Origin: Laburnicola sp. R22_1
Lineage: Eukaryota; Ascomycota; Dothideomycetes; Pleosporales; Didymosphaeriaceae
DNA length: 64,000 nucleotides
NCBI GenBank assembly: GCA_014281115.1
Contig: JACONQ010000007.1
Coordinates: 496,001-560,000 of the forward strand
Direction: 5' to 3'
Part shown: positions 42,677-55,168 of the stretch, piece after piece
Position numbering within the stretch: position 1 is the first letter of the stretch
Layout: each line of letters opens with the position of its first letter
Position numbers and translations under genes: made by a program
The notes under the pieces: generated by a model
The model's input: the letters and a program-made list of their open reading frames with translations, nothing else
Database searches by the model: none
What the model was told of the DNA's origin: nothing

Positions 42677-43115
42677 CTTCGTGGGCTCAAATGGTCAGTT
42701 GAGGTGTAGTTGGTCGGTTGTGTTGGGTGGTCACTGAGGACCCAGAATTCAAGCTCTTATAGGAAGCTCGCCCCATGTTTGCTACTCTGTCTATGTGCTC
42801 CTGGTCTGCTGATTTCGTTTGTGCAATCAAAGTTTCATTTTCTGACAGCGGATGAATATTGCTTATACTTAATCAAAGAAGCCCGTGGAGCAAATACCAA
42901 ACTTTTAGAACACACCGTTTTTCCTTTATAATGCTTGTGCGCCATATTATAGCGTACCTGTGTTCTGCTGCCCCGCTCTCCATTCTTCCGTCCCACTGAA
43001 TGCACCCAATAACCATTGCGTTATCATTCCCATGCCCAACTGCCTCTTTTCCTGGGCATAACAAAAGCCTGAATACGCCATGCACACCAAATGCCCACGC
43101 CTGAACAAAATCCGG
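42677..43115. other. Intergenic region
   Basis: Upstream of the T1-type BTB gene and 3' flank of the coiled-coil gene. Nothing recognised. Confidence 0.4.
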
Positions 43116-44266
43116 CTAATCTTTCTTTCCGAACGCTTGGATCTGTGCAAGCATGGTCTGAGCCTGCGCGACAAGTTCCTGTTTGGTGACTTCCAAATTG
43201 GTATTTTGGGCTTCTTTAGCCGTTGCAAGATCTTTCTCGAGCGCCGAAACCTGCTCACACAATGTCTTGTTCCGATTAATCTCTTTGTTTAATTTTGATT
43301 GCAGGATTGCCTGCACAATCAGGAGATCTGCAATGATCGTCTCCAGATCGGCTTCCCTTGTCCGTACTTGTGTCATATCCAACCTCAAGCGTTTATTCCC
43401 CTTGTCGAGATTGACGTATGCGTTACCGACTTCCCGAAGTAAAGTTGCAAATTTGGATCTGTCGTTGGTGGTCTCGAGGTCATCCTCTGATGATTCCTCA
43501 AGATCGTCTACAAGATCGTTAGCATATGGACAATGGATAATAGAATGAATCTGTGTGTACCATTCGAGTGAACGTCGTATTCGTCCGTGTCGGATTCAGT
43601 GGATGATTGGTCGTCCGAAAGCTTCTCATCCTCGATGTTGTTGCGTTGAGTGTCGCGGTTTTGCGACCGACGATTCCCCGTTTTCGGTCGCAGACAATCC
43701 GGTCTATCTCCGTCGTTTGCTATCCATAAAGATGCTTTTCGGAAATTATCTTGAAATGTGGGATAAAACTCAAACGAGTCAAGGTAGCCCGCGCTGAGGA
43801 AGTAATAGCAGATTAGAGCCCTGAGTTTTGCCGATACTAGGCCGATTGCTTCAGTCTCGTCACTGAGTTCACAGAATGGCTGCTCGAAGACCACATTCCC
43901 CAAGCCAACATTCGAGAAATTCAGCCTGTGGTAGTTTGCGCGCATGGAGTTGATACGAAGGTACCCAACCTGGTTGGCTGATTGTCCGTGGATGAACGCG
44001 AACACCTTCTCTGCTGGCTCAGTTGGATTGGGAAGGTTGCGATCATAATTACCGACAAAGAGCAATTTCGAATTGATCTGGGGAGGCCACCTAAACGGGG
44101 AATTGTCAAACTTCGCTCCGTCCACATCCACGAACTCCAGCTCGCTAGTATCTGGCAATCTTGCGAACGCCTCGGGGAAATTTCGAACTGCCAATTCCCT
44201 AATTTCGTCTTCTTTCAGGGCTCCTTGACCCAGTGGAGGTTCAGATATGGTTGTCACTTCCTCCAT
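43116..44266 (-). CDS. Unknown protein with C-terminal coiled coil
   Basis: Exons 44266-43561 and 43507-43116 (53-nt GT...AG intron) give 365 residues. The ATG at 44266 (MEEVTTISEPPLGQGALKED) is chosen; the frame is open to 44302 only from a TTG. The first 200 residues look globular (VRNFPEAFARLPDTSELEFV, KLLFVGNYDRNLPNP, VGLGNVVFEQPFCELSD). An acidic, Ser-rich hinge (DDQSSTESDTDEYDVHSN, then DDLEESSEDDLE after the intron) leads to a long coiled coil (LIVQAILQSKLNKEINRNKT, CEQVSALEKDLATAKEAQN). I do not recognise the family. The coiled coil suggests dimerisation. Location unknown. Confidence 0.7.
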
Positions 44267-44679
44267 CTTGTGGCACGGCACGCTTACTCTGTTAGCTCGC
44301 AATTGCCGCTACTAGAAAGAAAAATCTGCCCACCTTTGGGAGTCAAGTGTGAAAATTCCACAAGGTTGGATACTGATAACGACAGCTTGTCGTGATGGAG
44401 TTGTGGGGTTGTTGAGATCTAGTCGCTTGGTGCAAGATACGGCTGCGGCTCGTTTAGTTGAGGTGAAAGTGAAGGTGGAGGTGAAGAGGAGAGGGATAGT
44501 GAAAGCTGAGGCAAGAGGTCACTGCATTGAACAATTTGGTAAGAGAAGAAGGCTGGAAAGTAAGTGAAATATGTTCCGAATAGCTTAATAAATACACAGG
44601 TGATACGCACCCAACTAAGTATATGTATCTGCTACCCAGTAGACAGCTTATGCTGTTTGCTTTCATCGTTGCACGTTTT
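44267..44679. other. Intergenic region
   Basis: Between two minus-strand genes; upstream of the coiled-coil gene, downstream of the BTB-like gene. Nothing recognised. Confidence 0.4.
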
Positions 44680-45735
44680 CTAGGATGTTGGCCCTTTTTT
44701 GAAGGTTTCCGGAAACCGCGAGAAGTCCACGCTACCTTCATCACTGGTCTCCTCATTTACATCGGATGTTTCAAGCAAGCTAGGTGGCGGAAATGAGACA
44801 AGCGAATTACTGTCTCGCCGATCCAGACCTAGACGTATCGAGCGCAACGATATGGTAGACGATCGCCGCGAAGCAGGAGGTGGCTTTAAAGTAGTGGATG
44901 TAGTAGCCGATGATGCCCCTGGCGTTTGGGAAATAGGAACCGGAGCGATAATCTTCAGCGTCTTCAACTGAACATGCCTATCGGTCTTGGAGACCTTGAA
45001 CACGGAGTCATTGTTCTTGATGCGATCGGCCTTGTCATCCATTTCAGCGAGGAGACTCCATCGGTTATCAATGTACCCCGCAATATCTTCTGGTAGGTCG
45101 TTGCTGGCGTTTTTCAAAGTCTTGTTATCGAGGCGTCGCATACCCGCCGCAAAATCAACGAGGAACTTCTCTGCTGGTGTGTGGTATGCGACACGATCGC
45201 GCAACCACTCAAAAGCCGCAGCGGATGGCACGATACGGGTGCGCTCCTGCAATAGCTTGGCGTACCAACTGCCATATACATCAATCAGCCTGTTCTGGAA
45301 GTCAAGAAGCTCAAACTCATGTCCGGTCTGCCAGGCCTTTACGAAATTCATCATCGCATCATCGACCCCTTCGAAGAGCTCGTCCAGCACAGTAGTATCG
45401 ACGCGGCTCATCTTCTTCAGGAGACTCGTGTTGAGGAAATCGATTATGACACGGAAGATCTTTGGGTCGACAGTGGGAAGACATGAACCTTCCTCAAGCT
45501 TCTCGCGAAGATAAGGGCACGATTTGAGCGCGCTGTGAGGAATGTGTACGACCTCAGTATTGTCGCCCTCGCCGATCTGGATGTTGACACTGCAATCGGC
45601 GCTCTTAGGGAAACTTATACTAGTTCGTTCAGCATGTTCATCCGTGTGGTTCTGGTTTACGTACCTAGAGAATGAGTTTGATCGCTCAGCTGGCCGTGGA
45701 CGCTTAACTGAAGGGCTGCGAAAGAACGCGAGCAT
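44680..45735 (-). CDS. BTB/POZ-like protein
   Basis: Single exon, 351 residues from ATG 45735 (MLAFFRSPSVKRPRPAERS). After a basic, probably disordered N-terminus, DCSVNIQIGEGDNTEVVHIP and HSALKSCPYLREKLEEGSCL match the opening strands and helices of fungal BTB/POZ domains ('HKAIL..S.YF'), followed by DPKIFRVIIDFLNT. The middle part (WQTGHEFELLDFQNRLID) is the helical region typical of fungal 'BTB-like' proteins; such proteins are numerous and generally uncharacterised. The C-terminal 100 residues are Ser/Thr/Pro-rich with arginines (ASRRSSTISLRSIRLGLDRR), probably disordered and a phosphorylation target. Diverges from the rhomboid gene with a shared upstream region of about 0.9 kb. Confidence 0.72.
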   Translation of the reverse strand: MLAFFRSPSVKRPRPAERSNSFSRYVNQNHTDEHAERTSISFPKSADCSVNIQIGEGDNTEVVHIPHSALKSCPYLREKLEEGSCLPTVDPKIFRVIIDFLNTSLLKKMSRVDTTVLDELFEGVDDAMMNFVKAWQTGHEFELLDFQNRLIDVYGSWYAKLLQERTRIVPSAAAFEWLRDRVAYHTPAEKFLVDFAAGMRRLDNKTLKNASNDLPEDIAGYIDNRWSLLAEMDDKADRIKNNDSVFKVSKTDRHVQLKTLKIIAPVPISQTPGASSATTSTTLKPPPASRRSSTISLRSIRLGLDRRDSNSLVSFPPPSLLETSDVNEETSDEGSVDFSRFPETFKKGPTS

Positions 45736-46627
45736 CTTTGGAGTTGGTGGGTTTGAAAAATATGGTGCTAAAAGTGGTACAGCGCGGCTTGTGGGGAAGG
45801 TGGAATATCGAGAGAGGTTTGATTTTTTCTCAAATCGAGTGCGTACTGTAAATATATAAAGTATATGTCACAGACAGGTGCACAATGAAAGAGAGCCCAC
45901 AGACATCGTGCAAATACAATGGTATAAAGAGAAGAGAGGATCGATCGAAGATTGCAAGACCAAATTCATTATAAACAATGTTGTTGAATGCATCGCATTC
46001 ACATCGCTCTCGATATGGAAAGTTCATTGGGCAGAACCTATTCTTGAAGGGTATAAGTGAAGCGAGCGAACATTTGAACGACGCTGTGTAGCTTGACAAG
46101 TGTGACAACCAACATGTTTGTCGGTGAGGAGGGGCCTTGAGGCTTAGTTGAGCCACCGCTTGAGCCTCGGTCGTCAATTTATCGAGATGAGGCATACTAC
46201 AGTGACAACATGTCCTCCGTGACATGGCACTCACTTTGTCGTCCTCACCAGCACGTGAGGCAACCTTCGTGGCAAGCGATTCTTCCGCTCCAGAGGCAGC
46301 ATCACCAGCTGGTGAGAGTCCGCTCCGGCATACTCTGTCTCTCTACAAGCAAGAAACAAGATTAGCCAGAGTTGCAAAGCAACGCTAGGAGTGACAGGAT
46401 CGGCATTTTGCAAAGGTAGGCTTGTAGATGGGTGATTGTGTGCTCGGTGCTCCAGGGCTCCAGGCTGGGCTCCAGCCCGTGGGCCGGGAGGCTGCTGACA
46501 AACACGTGACATTTGCGCTAAGCTAAAATAAGACAAACCCTGGACCGTGCGTTAGCGTCGTTTCGATCTTTGGCAAACCTGTCCGCCTGCCTTGTTCTAG
46601 TCTTCGAGCTATCAACGACACCAAGAC
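45736..46627. promoter_or_regulatory. Divergent intergenic region
   Basis: Shared upstream region of the BTB-like gene (minus) and the rhomboid gene (plus). Some AT-rich sequence near 45840-45870 (possible TATA-type elements). No defined site. Confidence 0.4.
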
Positions 46628-47735
46628 ATGTCCTATACGCGGTGCCGACCATCACTACTGTATCTCCTCGTCCCCAGGGCCCCGGCATCTCGCGCCCCTC
46701 AATGGAGCACAATAACAAATGTTCGACGCGTCCTGCTCCAGACGCGTAGCAAGCATGGTCTCCCCCAGGAAAATGAAATTATCTTGGACCACACACTACA
46801 CTATACGGGGCGCTACAGCGGAGGGGTCAAACTCCTGCAGCCTGCTATATGGGCACTCTTGGTATCTTCGGGTATCTACATCTCCGCCGCATATCTCAAG
46901 GCCAAGGAGGAATTGAAGCCCAAATTTCACGACCCCATCCGATTCCAGGACCCCCTCCTATGGACCTCGAACCCGCAAACACAGGTACCTCCAACTCCTA
47001 CACAAGTTGCGGCCCGAGCTTGGGATCCAATGTGGAAATTGACCGGGGCCATCACCGTGACCAACGGTCTTGTGTACCTGGGCAGTTTCGCTGTGCCGAA
47101 TCTTTGGAGTCGACTCTGGCATATTCCGATCACCAACCGCAATTACACCCTTCTCACCTCAACCTTCGTTCATGGTGGCGCACTCCATTTCGGTCTCAAT
47201 ACTTACGCTTGTTTCCAACTTTTACCGGCAGTAGGCCATTCTCCACTGTTCCGAAACGATTATTACCACGCGCTCGCTTTCTACCTGTCCACTGGGGTTA
47301 TCTCCGGTTTTGCTCAGCATCTAGCCACCGCCGTGTTCAAACAATCCCGCGCACATCCCAGAATCCCCTCTGCGGTAATACCTTCTGGAGGCGCCAGTGG
47401 CGCGCTCTTCGCTCTTTTTGGCGCTTTCTGCATGCAATACCCCGACCGTGGCGTTGGTATCATTTTTGTACCATTCTACGTCGATGCACAGTATTTCCTA
47501 CCCGCGGTTATGCTGTTCGATCTTGTTGGTATAATCCGAGGGTATTCGTTTGCGAATCTTGGTCACGCGGTATGTTCTCGCAACTCCTAGTATGTTCTTG
47601 GCTTACTTTTTGCAGGCACATCTTGGTGGAGCTACCATAGGAGCGGCCTATTCTTACCTTGATGGACACAGCAACGTATGGAGGCCTCTGGTTGAGTACT
47701 GGAAGAGACGTTTACACCCTAGCTCGCATTATTAA
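46628..47735 (+). CDS. Mitochondrial rhomboid-type intramembrane protease
   Basis: Exons 46628-47569 and 47616-47735 (46-nt phase-0 intron) give 353 residues. The N-terminus (MSYTRCRPSLLYLLVPRAPA, RRVLLQTRSKHG) is basic without acids, as for a mitochondrial presequence. At least six hydrophobic spans follow, with the rhomboid hallmarks: FVHGGALHFGLNTYACFQL (the 'SH..HL..N' region), IPSGGASGALFALFG with the catalytic Ser of GASG near residue 258, and the catalytic His in LGHAAHLGGATIGAAYSYL, split by the intron. This resembles the PCP1/PARL branch, which in yeast processes Mgm1 and cytochrome c peroxidase in the inner membrane. Family call is strong; orthology to PCP1 is inferred. Catalytic residues are intact. 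Confidence 0.88.
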
Positions 47736-48435
47736 TCATGGCCGCCTGCTGAATATTGTTTGCTATCGTCCAAATATCCAGAAATGCCTCGGAAGCCGAT
47801 ATTCTCCTTTTGTAGTGTTTGGTTCAGTTGGAAATAGTTCGCAGGCACCATGTTCAAAGCGCAATGCTAGGCTGTAACAGTATCTTTATGTCAAAACAGA
47901 GTAAAGCATTTTGTACAACTAAAAGTATGTAGATATTACACATGGTGGGCTACTAGAATTCACCCTTTGTGGCATTATTTGGAGAATAAATTTTCAGATG
48001 CAACATTGTGCACCAAAATCATGCACGACGAGCTACTCCAGAGTTGCGCCAACAGCACGCTCCAAAACCACGGCGGAGGAACTAGCCACACTTCGCTTTG
48101 TCGGTTTGGTCAGCCGAAGAAAAAGCGGAATAATCCATTAACTAAACTATCATGATTCTTCCTCAAGACTAAAACAACTACTAGGATCTCATGCAAAACA
48201 GGTTAATGAATAAAGTAAGCTTATTTTGCTATAGTACAATAAACGTAGCATGTCAAGAAATAACTGAAATAAACAGACATATGCCGGCACTAGGTGATGC
48301 CAGGCTCTGTCAGACCAGAATACCAATAACACCAACGCCCTATACCCTTTCCCACAGTGCACTAACAAGAAATGAGCGAGACATAACTCCCGCTTTCCCA
48401 AAGTGTCACAGACATGTGACGAGCGAACGACCAAG
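47736..48435. other. Intergenic region
   Basis: Convergent 3' ends of the rhomboid gene and the small gene at 48436-48903. AT-rich, no recognised feature. Confidence 0.4.
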
Positions 48436-48903
48436 CTAGTTTTGGACCCTAGCCAAACGCTGCCTCAATGCCCTCCACAGGGACCACGGGCGCCTATTCT
48501 CTTCCCCATTTGGTACCGAACCAGGTGACAGGTCCCGGCCATACCCCACGTCCATAGAATCCCTCGCCCTCTGCCCACACCGATGCAGTCCATTCAAAGA
48601 CTGCTCGTCACCATTCTGTTCCAGCTTGGGAAGTTGCTGGGCCGGTGGTTTCGGTCTGGGAGCGCATGGCGCGCTTGGCAGGCCCCCCGACACAATAGCG
48701 ATGGCGAGCTTCGGGTTGATTTCGCAAGACTGGGCGAATTCGTACTCGGATTTGGTGAGTTGGCCGGTTCGGTAGCCGTGGTAGTTCTCCAACCGGATCA
48801 TGTCGATTGGAGTGGCGCCGCGGCATTCTCGCACGTGGCCGCGGTCGGTGCGGGTGGTTAGCCCATGGTGGCAGGTTACGTCGAGTTTGGAGAGGATGCC
48901 CAT
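48436..48903 (-). CDS. Small hypothetical protein next to the transposon nest
   Basis: Single coding exon of 155 residues from ATG 48903 (MGILSKLDVTCHHGLTTRT). It contains PIDMIRLENYHGYRTGQLTK and SEYEFAQSCEINPKLAIAIV, then a Pro/Arg/Gln-rich tail. The 5' leader, on the minus strand from about 49080, is CA-rich and has what looks like a spliced leader intron: donor GTAAGT near 48973 and acceptor TAG next to the ATG. The Cys/His (TCHH) near the start does not form a recognisable zinc finger. No domain recognised. Its promoter lies at or beyond the edge of the 9-kb transposon nest, so expression could be affected. Confidence 0.6.
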   Translation of the reverse strand: MGILSKLDVTCHHGLTTRTDRGHVRECRGATPIDMIRLENYHGYRTGQLTKSEYEFAQSCEINPKLAIAIVSGGLPSAPCAPRPKPPAQQLPKLEQNGDEQSLNGLHRCGQRARDSMDVGYGRDLSPGSVPNGEENRRPWSLWRALRQRLARVQN

Positions 48904-49075
48904 TTTGAACTACTTGGTGAGATGGGTTAGCATTGGCTTGATGGTTGGAGGGGAATGTACTTGGGCTTGACTTACAGTTGGGTGTAGGATTGGGTTGCAG
49001 TGGAAGTGTGGAAGGAAGTTGTTGGGGAGGGATGGTGTAAGCTGTGGTGGAAGTGGTGGTTGGAAGGTGTGGTGG
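48904..49075 (-). promoter_or_regulatory. 5' leader of the small gene, up to the transposon nest
   Basis: The minus strand is CA/CCA-rich, as usual for fungal 5' leaders, with a candidate leader intron. It ends at a 16-bp stretch (TTGGAAGGTGTGGTGG, 49060-49075) that recurs exactly at 58191-58206, on the other side of the transposon nest. Confidence 0.55.
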
Positions 49076-49314
49076 TCTTGTTACCGCAAGGTGCTCGACA
49101 TGTGTTTGATTTTGCTTTTTAAGCTAAATAGTTTAATTTTAAACTAGATAAAATAGCACTAAACACCCCTTTTGTAATTAACCTATAAAAGAATAATATT
49201 ATAGACCTGGAAACTATTACTTTCTTCTATAATACTTATAGCGCATTTTTGTGACCACCTTTTCACGCTTTTTTTATTACTAAGCAGGGGGCTCTGCTTT
49301 TTTTGTCATGTTAT

Positions 49315-49530
49315 TGTCGGTTCACAGGTAGCAAGGAAAAACTGGTCTCTGTCTTCGGTATCTGGTGTCTGTATTCTGTGTTGTGTCACCCCTATGTTCG
49401 GCTGGCTCTAATGTCGCGCCTTGTGCGCCAAGCACGGTGGTCCCTGCACGATTATGCAGATCCGACCTCAACGCGCTTGTTCTATCTAACAACAGTTCTT
49501 GTAGACTTGGAAGACAAGAGAGTGCAGACA
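49315..49530 (-). repeat. 3' LTR of the Copia element
   Basis: 216 bp; plus-strand start TGTCGGTTCACAGG, end GTGCAGACA. By eye it differs from the other LTR at seven positions, all transitions. It is the less mutated of the two. Confidence 0.92.
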
Positions 49531-52500
49531 CTGGCAACTTTTCTTTTATAGAAAAAGGAGTGTAGAAGGAAGGTAGTGACTGTGGTGGTTGTTGTTGTCG
49601 TTAATAGTTATGTTTTGGTTGGAGCTAGTTTGCGGGAGCCTTGCGTGCTACCCATCCTTCAACTCGTACGCGCAGCGAGTTAGTGTTAATGAGGGCTTCG
49701 AGAGCTTTGTTTGGCGACGCCTTTGTCATGGCGTCAGCAGGGTTGTCTTGGCCATTCACCCATCGAACCTCAAACAACTCCCTCCTCTCGTACGATTGAC
49801 GTAAAGCCATGATATCGATCATTAGTCGCTTCTCCTTGGTTGATCCTAGCTTGACGATACACTCATACAGTGAGTATGAGTCTGTACAAACTATTAGGGG
49901 GAGAGATAGCAGGCTAAGCTGCTGTGTAACCATGGCGAGCGTTGAGGTGATAGAGTAGGCGAGGTCGACGCCTCCTACTATTGCGTAGATCTCTGACGCA
50001 AGTACACTTTGGGTCACGCGTTTGCTCTTCGCAGAGCTCTAGTGAATAAGATTGCTGTGAATTGTAAATTTAGCGTTAGCAACATCTTCTGTGGCCAATA
50101 TAATTGTGTAGCCAATCTGGCTACTTAAATCTTTGTTATTGGCAAAGGAGCTGTTAACAAACATAAAGACCTTGGCTTGAGCTAGGTCAAGTGCCTTATA
50201 GGTAAGGCCACGATTGAGGTTGTTCAATTGCCACTGTAAGTGTTTGTTTAACGCGTTGACGTCGTTGGTGGTAGGCTCCTAAGTTTGTGCGGCAACAGAG
50301 AGGTCAAAAGTCGCCTCTAGTTGGCAGATGCTCGCGATGTAGGCGCCGCGAGCCCTCTGCTCGATGTATTGTTGCTGATAGTTGGCTGAGCTTGTGTTAA
50401 TAAGCTAAATCTTCTTGCCTTGATCCTTTTGTTGTAGTGAGAGCTTGCTGTTGTGATTAATTGATAGGATGCATCTGTTAAAGAGTAATGGAGTAGTAGG
50501 TGTTAGCTTCTCTTTTGGCTTGGCTGTAAATGTCAACTCCTTCTCCTCTAGGTTAGAGAAGCGTTTATTTGCGAGGATAAGAGCGTTGTTAGTCTGTATG
50601 CCTACTACGCCAAAGGTGTCCTAAGTGTTAGTCACAAGCAAGCATGGGTTGTATGTTAAAGTCTCTATGTGAAGTTTTTCCTTGTGATGAGCGCTGTACG
50701 TTGCCCACTAATGGGTACCAGCTTTAGCCAGGCCGTATAGAGGCTTCTCGACTATCATGACTGTGTCAGGCGGATACTTGTACTCAATTTCCTTGGGCAA
50801 GTAGGCGGTGACTACTTGGTTGAGCTTTGTGCGTGACTGTACGTACGCCTGGGTAATGTCTCGCAGCCAGAGCGAGATTTCTTCATTCAGCGACGGGGCT
50901 CCATTGCGCATGAGCGAAGGAGCAATAGCTAGGATAATTTGTTGGCTAGCTCGCTGGATAGTCAGCGACTAGGTGAGGATTGTCGCTTTGCCATTGTCTT
51001 AATATCCTTGCACTACGAGACGTGATTTCTCGTATGGGGTAGCGGTAGTCTTGCCTTTGATTTCGCGTACTAGTCGCGACTTAAAAATCCGTCCCTTGTG
51101 CTTGCAGGGATCGTATTGCTCAAAGCGGAAGACTCTATTAGCAATAAGGCTATCAATTTCTTTGTTGTCTGACAGCTCAAATAGTTGACTAGGTGTAGTT
51201 ATCCTTTGTTCTTGGCGTAGCTGTACAGCAAGTAGCCAGTCGGTGTTTTCTTTGTGCGTTATAAAGACCTCCATTATGTAAGCCTCGTTACGCAGCGCGT
51301 AGGCAGTGTACGCTGTAGGAGCCACATGGGCTGTCCGAGGAGGATTCGCGCGGGCTGTAGGGGCTTTAGGCTTGTTCTTGCTGCCTTTAGGTCGGCCGCG
51401 TTTGCGTTAAGGGGGTTCAAAAGCTGGTTCTGGTCCTGGTTGCCAGTTAGACCCACTTGTGTCGCTGTTATGGTCATAATAGCTGTCTACGTTGTCTAGC
51501 ATATCTATTAGGTGGCTATTATTATTGTTGTTTGTTGCTAGGGGCGTGGCTGGTTTGTTGTTTATTAGGGAGGTATTAGTGTAGTACGGCTTAACAACTG
51601 TTAAGCGGAAATTTGTAGGGCTATGCAGTAGCTGTATTGTACAGGTTTCATTAGTCACAGCGATAAGCTTGTAGGGGCCCATCTATCCATCCTTCTCGCG
51701 CCAGACGCGCACGTTAGAGTTGATAGGCAGTGTAGTTGTTTTAATTGTCGCAGGTCTATTGCGCGTCGCCAGCGCGTCATTGATTTGGCGTGTTTTGTGT
51801 ATTTGTCTAACCTCTCTTATAGCCTTTCTAATAGCGGTAGCGCGTTGAGTAATTGATGGCGATGGGGGAGAGTCTTTTGTTATACATAGGTAGGCGCCAA
51901 AGACAAGGAGTGTAGGCACTAGGCTGTTAGGACCCGCAGTGTTGTTGACAGCTTTAATAGCCATTTGTAAGATAAGCTGCTTGTCTATTATTATAGGTAA
52001 GTTAACTTGGATAGTCTCGAAAGCGCGTTGTAATGAAGCATAGTACTGCTCCACCTTGCCTACGCTGTTATGAGCTTCTATAGGTACTTCTTTAACGTTA
52101 ATCGACAGTGACTTGGCAAATTGCTTGAACTTAGTAGAAATGAAGTTCCTGCCGGCGTCATGGACAAGGTACTTAGGCGGTCCAACGTAGGTATCTATCC
52201 AGCAATGCCGTAGAGCGTCCTAGGTGCTTGCGGCTAATACATCTTTAAGAAAGCGAGCAGCTTAAAAGGCAGTCGCGTCATTAACTACGTATAGGACAGG
52301 CTTGCTATTTAGGTACATAACGTTAATAATTACCTCGCAGTTAAAGTCTAGGTCTGGTTCCTTAAGCTTGAATTTGAAGCGTCTGGGTGCTTTCTAGTTT
52401 AGTTAGCACTGTTGACAGTACTTAACAAGCTTGTTAATAAGCTCTTTGTGGACGTTGTTATAGCCAGCGCGGATAAGCAAGTCGTAGAGCTGACAAGCTA

Positions 52501-55168
52501 ATAGGTGGCCAAATTGTCGGTGTAGCTGGCGTAGCTTAGTCTCTGTAAGGTGGCAGCTGGCGGCTGCGGTGCGCTCAGGTTAATTAATAAGGAGCCATGG
52601 GTGGCCCTATTTACGTACAACTGGGTGTAGCTGGTTGCCCTGAATCAGTACGTTGCGCAGGTTGTCGTATTTGACGCCTAGTCTGTCTATGTCGGCCAGA
52701 CAGAGCAAGAATAGCGTATTGGTAGGTAGTACGTGGAACGTGACATCACCAATTGCCGTGTTGACGTGTAGGGTGCCTATGGATGTAATTGCCTAGCCTT
52801 TGCAAAAGCGGATTTAGTGCTGCCTAGCTGTTAAGGTATCTATTTGCAAATTTGTAGCTGCCTGTAGAGTAGTCGCTTGTAGTTCTCTAGCTGTTAAGAC
52901 GCCTAAGGCTCCCGTGTTAGGCATAATGCCCTAGAAGACTTTCTTATTGTATCGATCCTTGAACGTAAATACAGTGGCGGGCGCGTTATTAACAGCTCTA
53001 AACGCGTTAATTCGGGTAGTCGCGTGGTATACAGCCTGGTCGTTTAGATAGGCAATTGTCTGGTTGCCATCAATTGTACTAGATAACTTAGTAACGAACT
53101 AGTCTCCCTTAATTGTCATCTCAGCGAGCATCTGCTGGGCCTCGTTGTTGATTTCGAGACCTTCGTACTTAGTCAGGAAAGCGTGAAAGTCAGCGACGTT
53201 GGGTTGTGCGTCGTGTGAGTAGGCTGATACTGTCTGGCGAAACCTATTATAGGATTGCTTGCGCTTGTCCCTAGAGTGCTTTGTCAACTAGCAGCTAGGC
53301 TTACTGCAGATAAAGCATTTCTTCTAAGATTGCTGTTGCTTAGGTGGCAGTGGCCGTCAAAAAGGTGGTCCTTAAGAGTTGCCTTAATAGAGTCCTCAGC
53401 TGTTAATGTCTTGCGGCGAGAAACGCGACAAGAATCCTTGCGATCTATTTCCTCAACCTCTCTATGAGCCTTGACCTCTGTAGGTCCTATTAGTCTAGTA
53501 CTGCTTATAGCCCTCTGTGTTGTTGTTAAAGTCATCCTCGTAGGGGTGTTGGAGGTTGTATTCGTTCCAGTACTCGCCGTCAGCGGTGTATTGCGTTGGG
53601 TTTGGATTACGCGCCTCGCGCGAGCGGGTAGCAGCGCTAATAGATGAGCGTAGAGTAGAGCAGAGGCCTTCAAAAGTAGGCGCTGGGGCAAAGAGGGCAA
53701 GGTTACAGTCTTCAATACCGCTGCACGCGTTGAGTAGTTGTTCGCGCAGTACATTGTCACCTTAGTAGTTATGGCCTAACCCACGTTAAAGCTTCTAGAG
53801 CTTGTCAATAAGCAATTAAAGGGCTTCAAGATAAGACTTGTTAGGGTGGGCGCTGATTGTACGCGCCAGCGTAGTCGTTCTCCACTCGCTGAGGTACAGT
53901 TGACGATTCTCCTTAGTGTGGAAATGGCTTTTTATCATACCTATTATTGTCTCGAGGTCATAGCTCTGGCCAGCGAGGCGGTTATAGTAGTAACTAGACG
54001 CTCTGTCTTTTAGCATAATAGAGAAGGCTCGATCCTAGTGCCGCTTAGATAGTCCAATCTTACTGCAATTGTTGCGAAAGATCCTGAATTTAGTGTTAAA
54101 TACGTCGTATAGCCCACCTCCAAAGCGCTTCTCATTGTCGTACAGCTTGCAGAGGTCTGTAATAAGCCTATGTGTGTTGTCAAGACGCGTGGCGTCTGTA
54201 GGGCTTTCGCGCTGTAGAGGGTTGTACGTATTGTACAGGTTCGGCTGCTGTGTAGGGGATAGATGCGCGTTATGCTGTTGCCAAGGAGGCAGGTATAGAG
54301 TGGGCTGCTGTTGTGGTGGAGGTATGGGTGGGTAGACAGTGCGTACTGTTGGAGCTAGTTAAGGGGAAGTAAGGTAGGTAGAGGGTTGTTGAGAGGATTG
54401 TTGTAATAAAGGTGTATTGTATAGAGGCGCATAATTCGGATTAAAGCGTAAGTTAAACTTCTTGCTTATTTTAAGCTGGTGAGTGACCTCTTCGTCAGTC
54501 TATTTGTGATAGTTGCCCTGCAGCGCTTCTGCTATGTTGTAGGCAATCGATTTGCTGTCCTTGGCTACAAAGACGCCTTGCTGGCGTAGATAGTCTCTCT
54601 ATTTAGTAACAAGAGCTTTATCGCCTTTGTTAAATAGTTCTTTTGGCTATCCTTTAAAGATAATAGTTATCTTATCCTAGAGCTTGTAGTCCTCCTATCC
54701 TTTATCTTAGGAGATTTAGTAGTAGAAGAGGATATATGTGTTAACTCTCTTTGTGTTAATTGTCTTAATGTCCGTATTCTCGTTAATATCTAGGGGCTGG
54801 CCCTAGCTGTCCTTGTTAATAAGCGCCTATTCTTCCTTTGTGAGGTAGTTAGTGAAAGGCATCGTGATTTCGTGGGGCGTCTCTTTGAAAGCGTGGGACG
54901 CAGGTTGATAGTACCGTCAGCGGCGGGTACTGTAGAGCGTGATGGACAGGGACTCAGGTAAACGCTTAGAGTCCTCGTTGCTTAGTAGTGGGCTACAACG
55001 CGCGAGTTCCGGCGAAGGCGTGATGGACGCGGAGACCCAGGTAAACACTTAGGGTCTTGTTAGCACACGGTTTAGGGTATCGCTATACCCCTTGTTATGT
55101 CTCTTCTAGTTCGCCTTGCTATCTGTAGTTATCTCATAGCATTAACTGTAAGGGTAACTACTAATTAG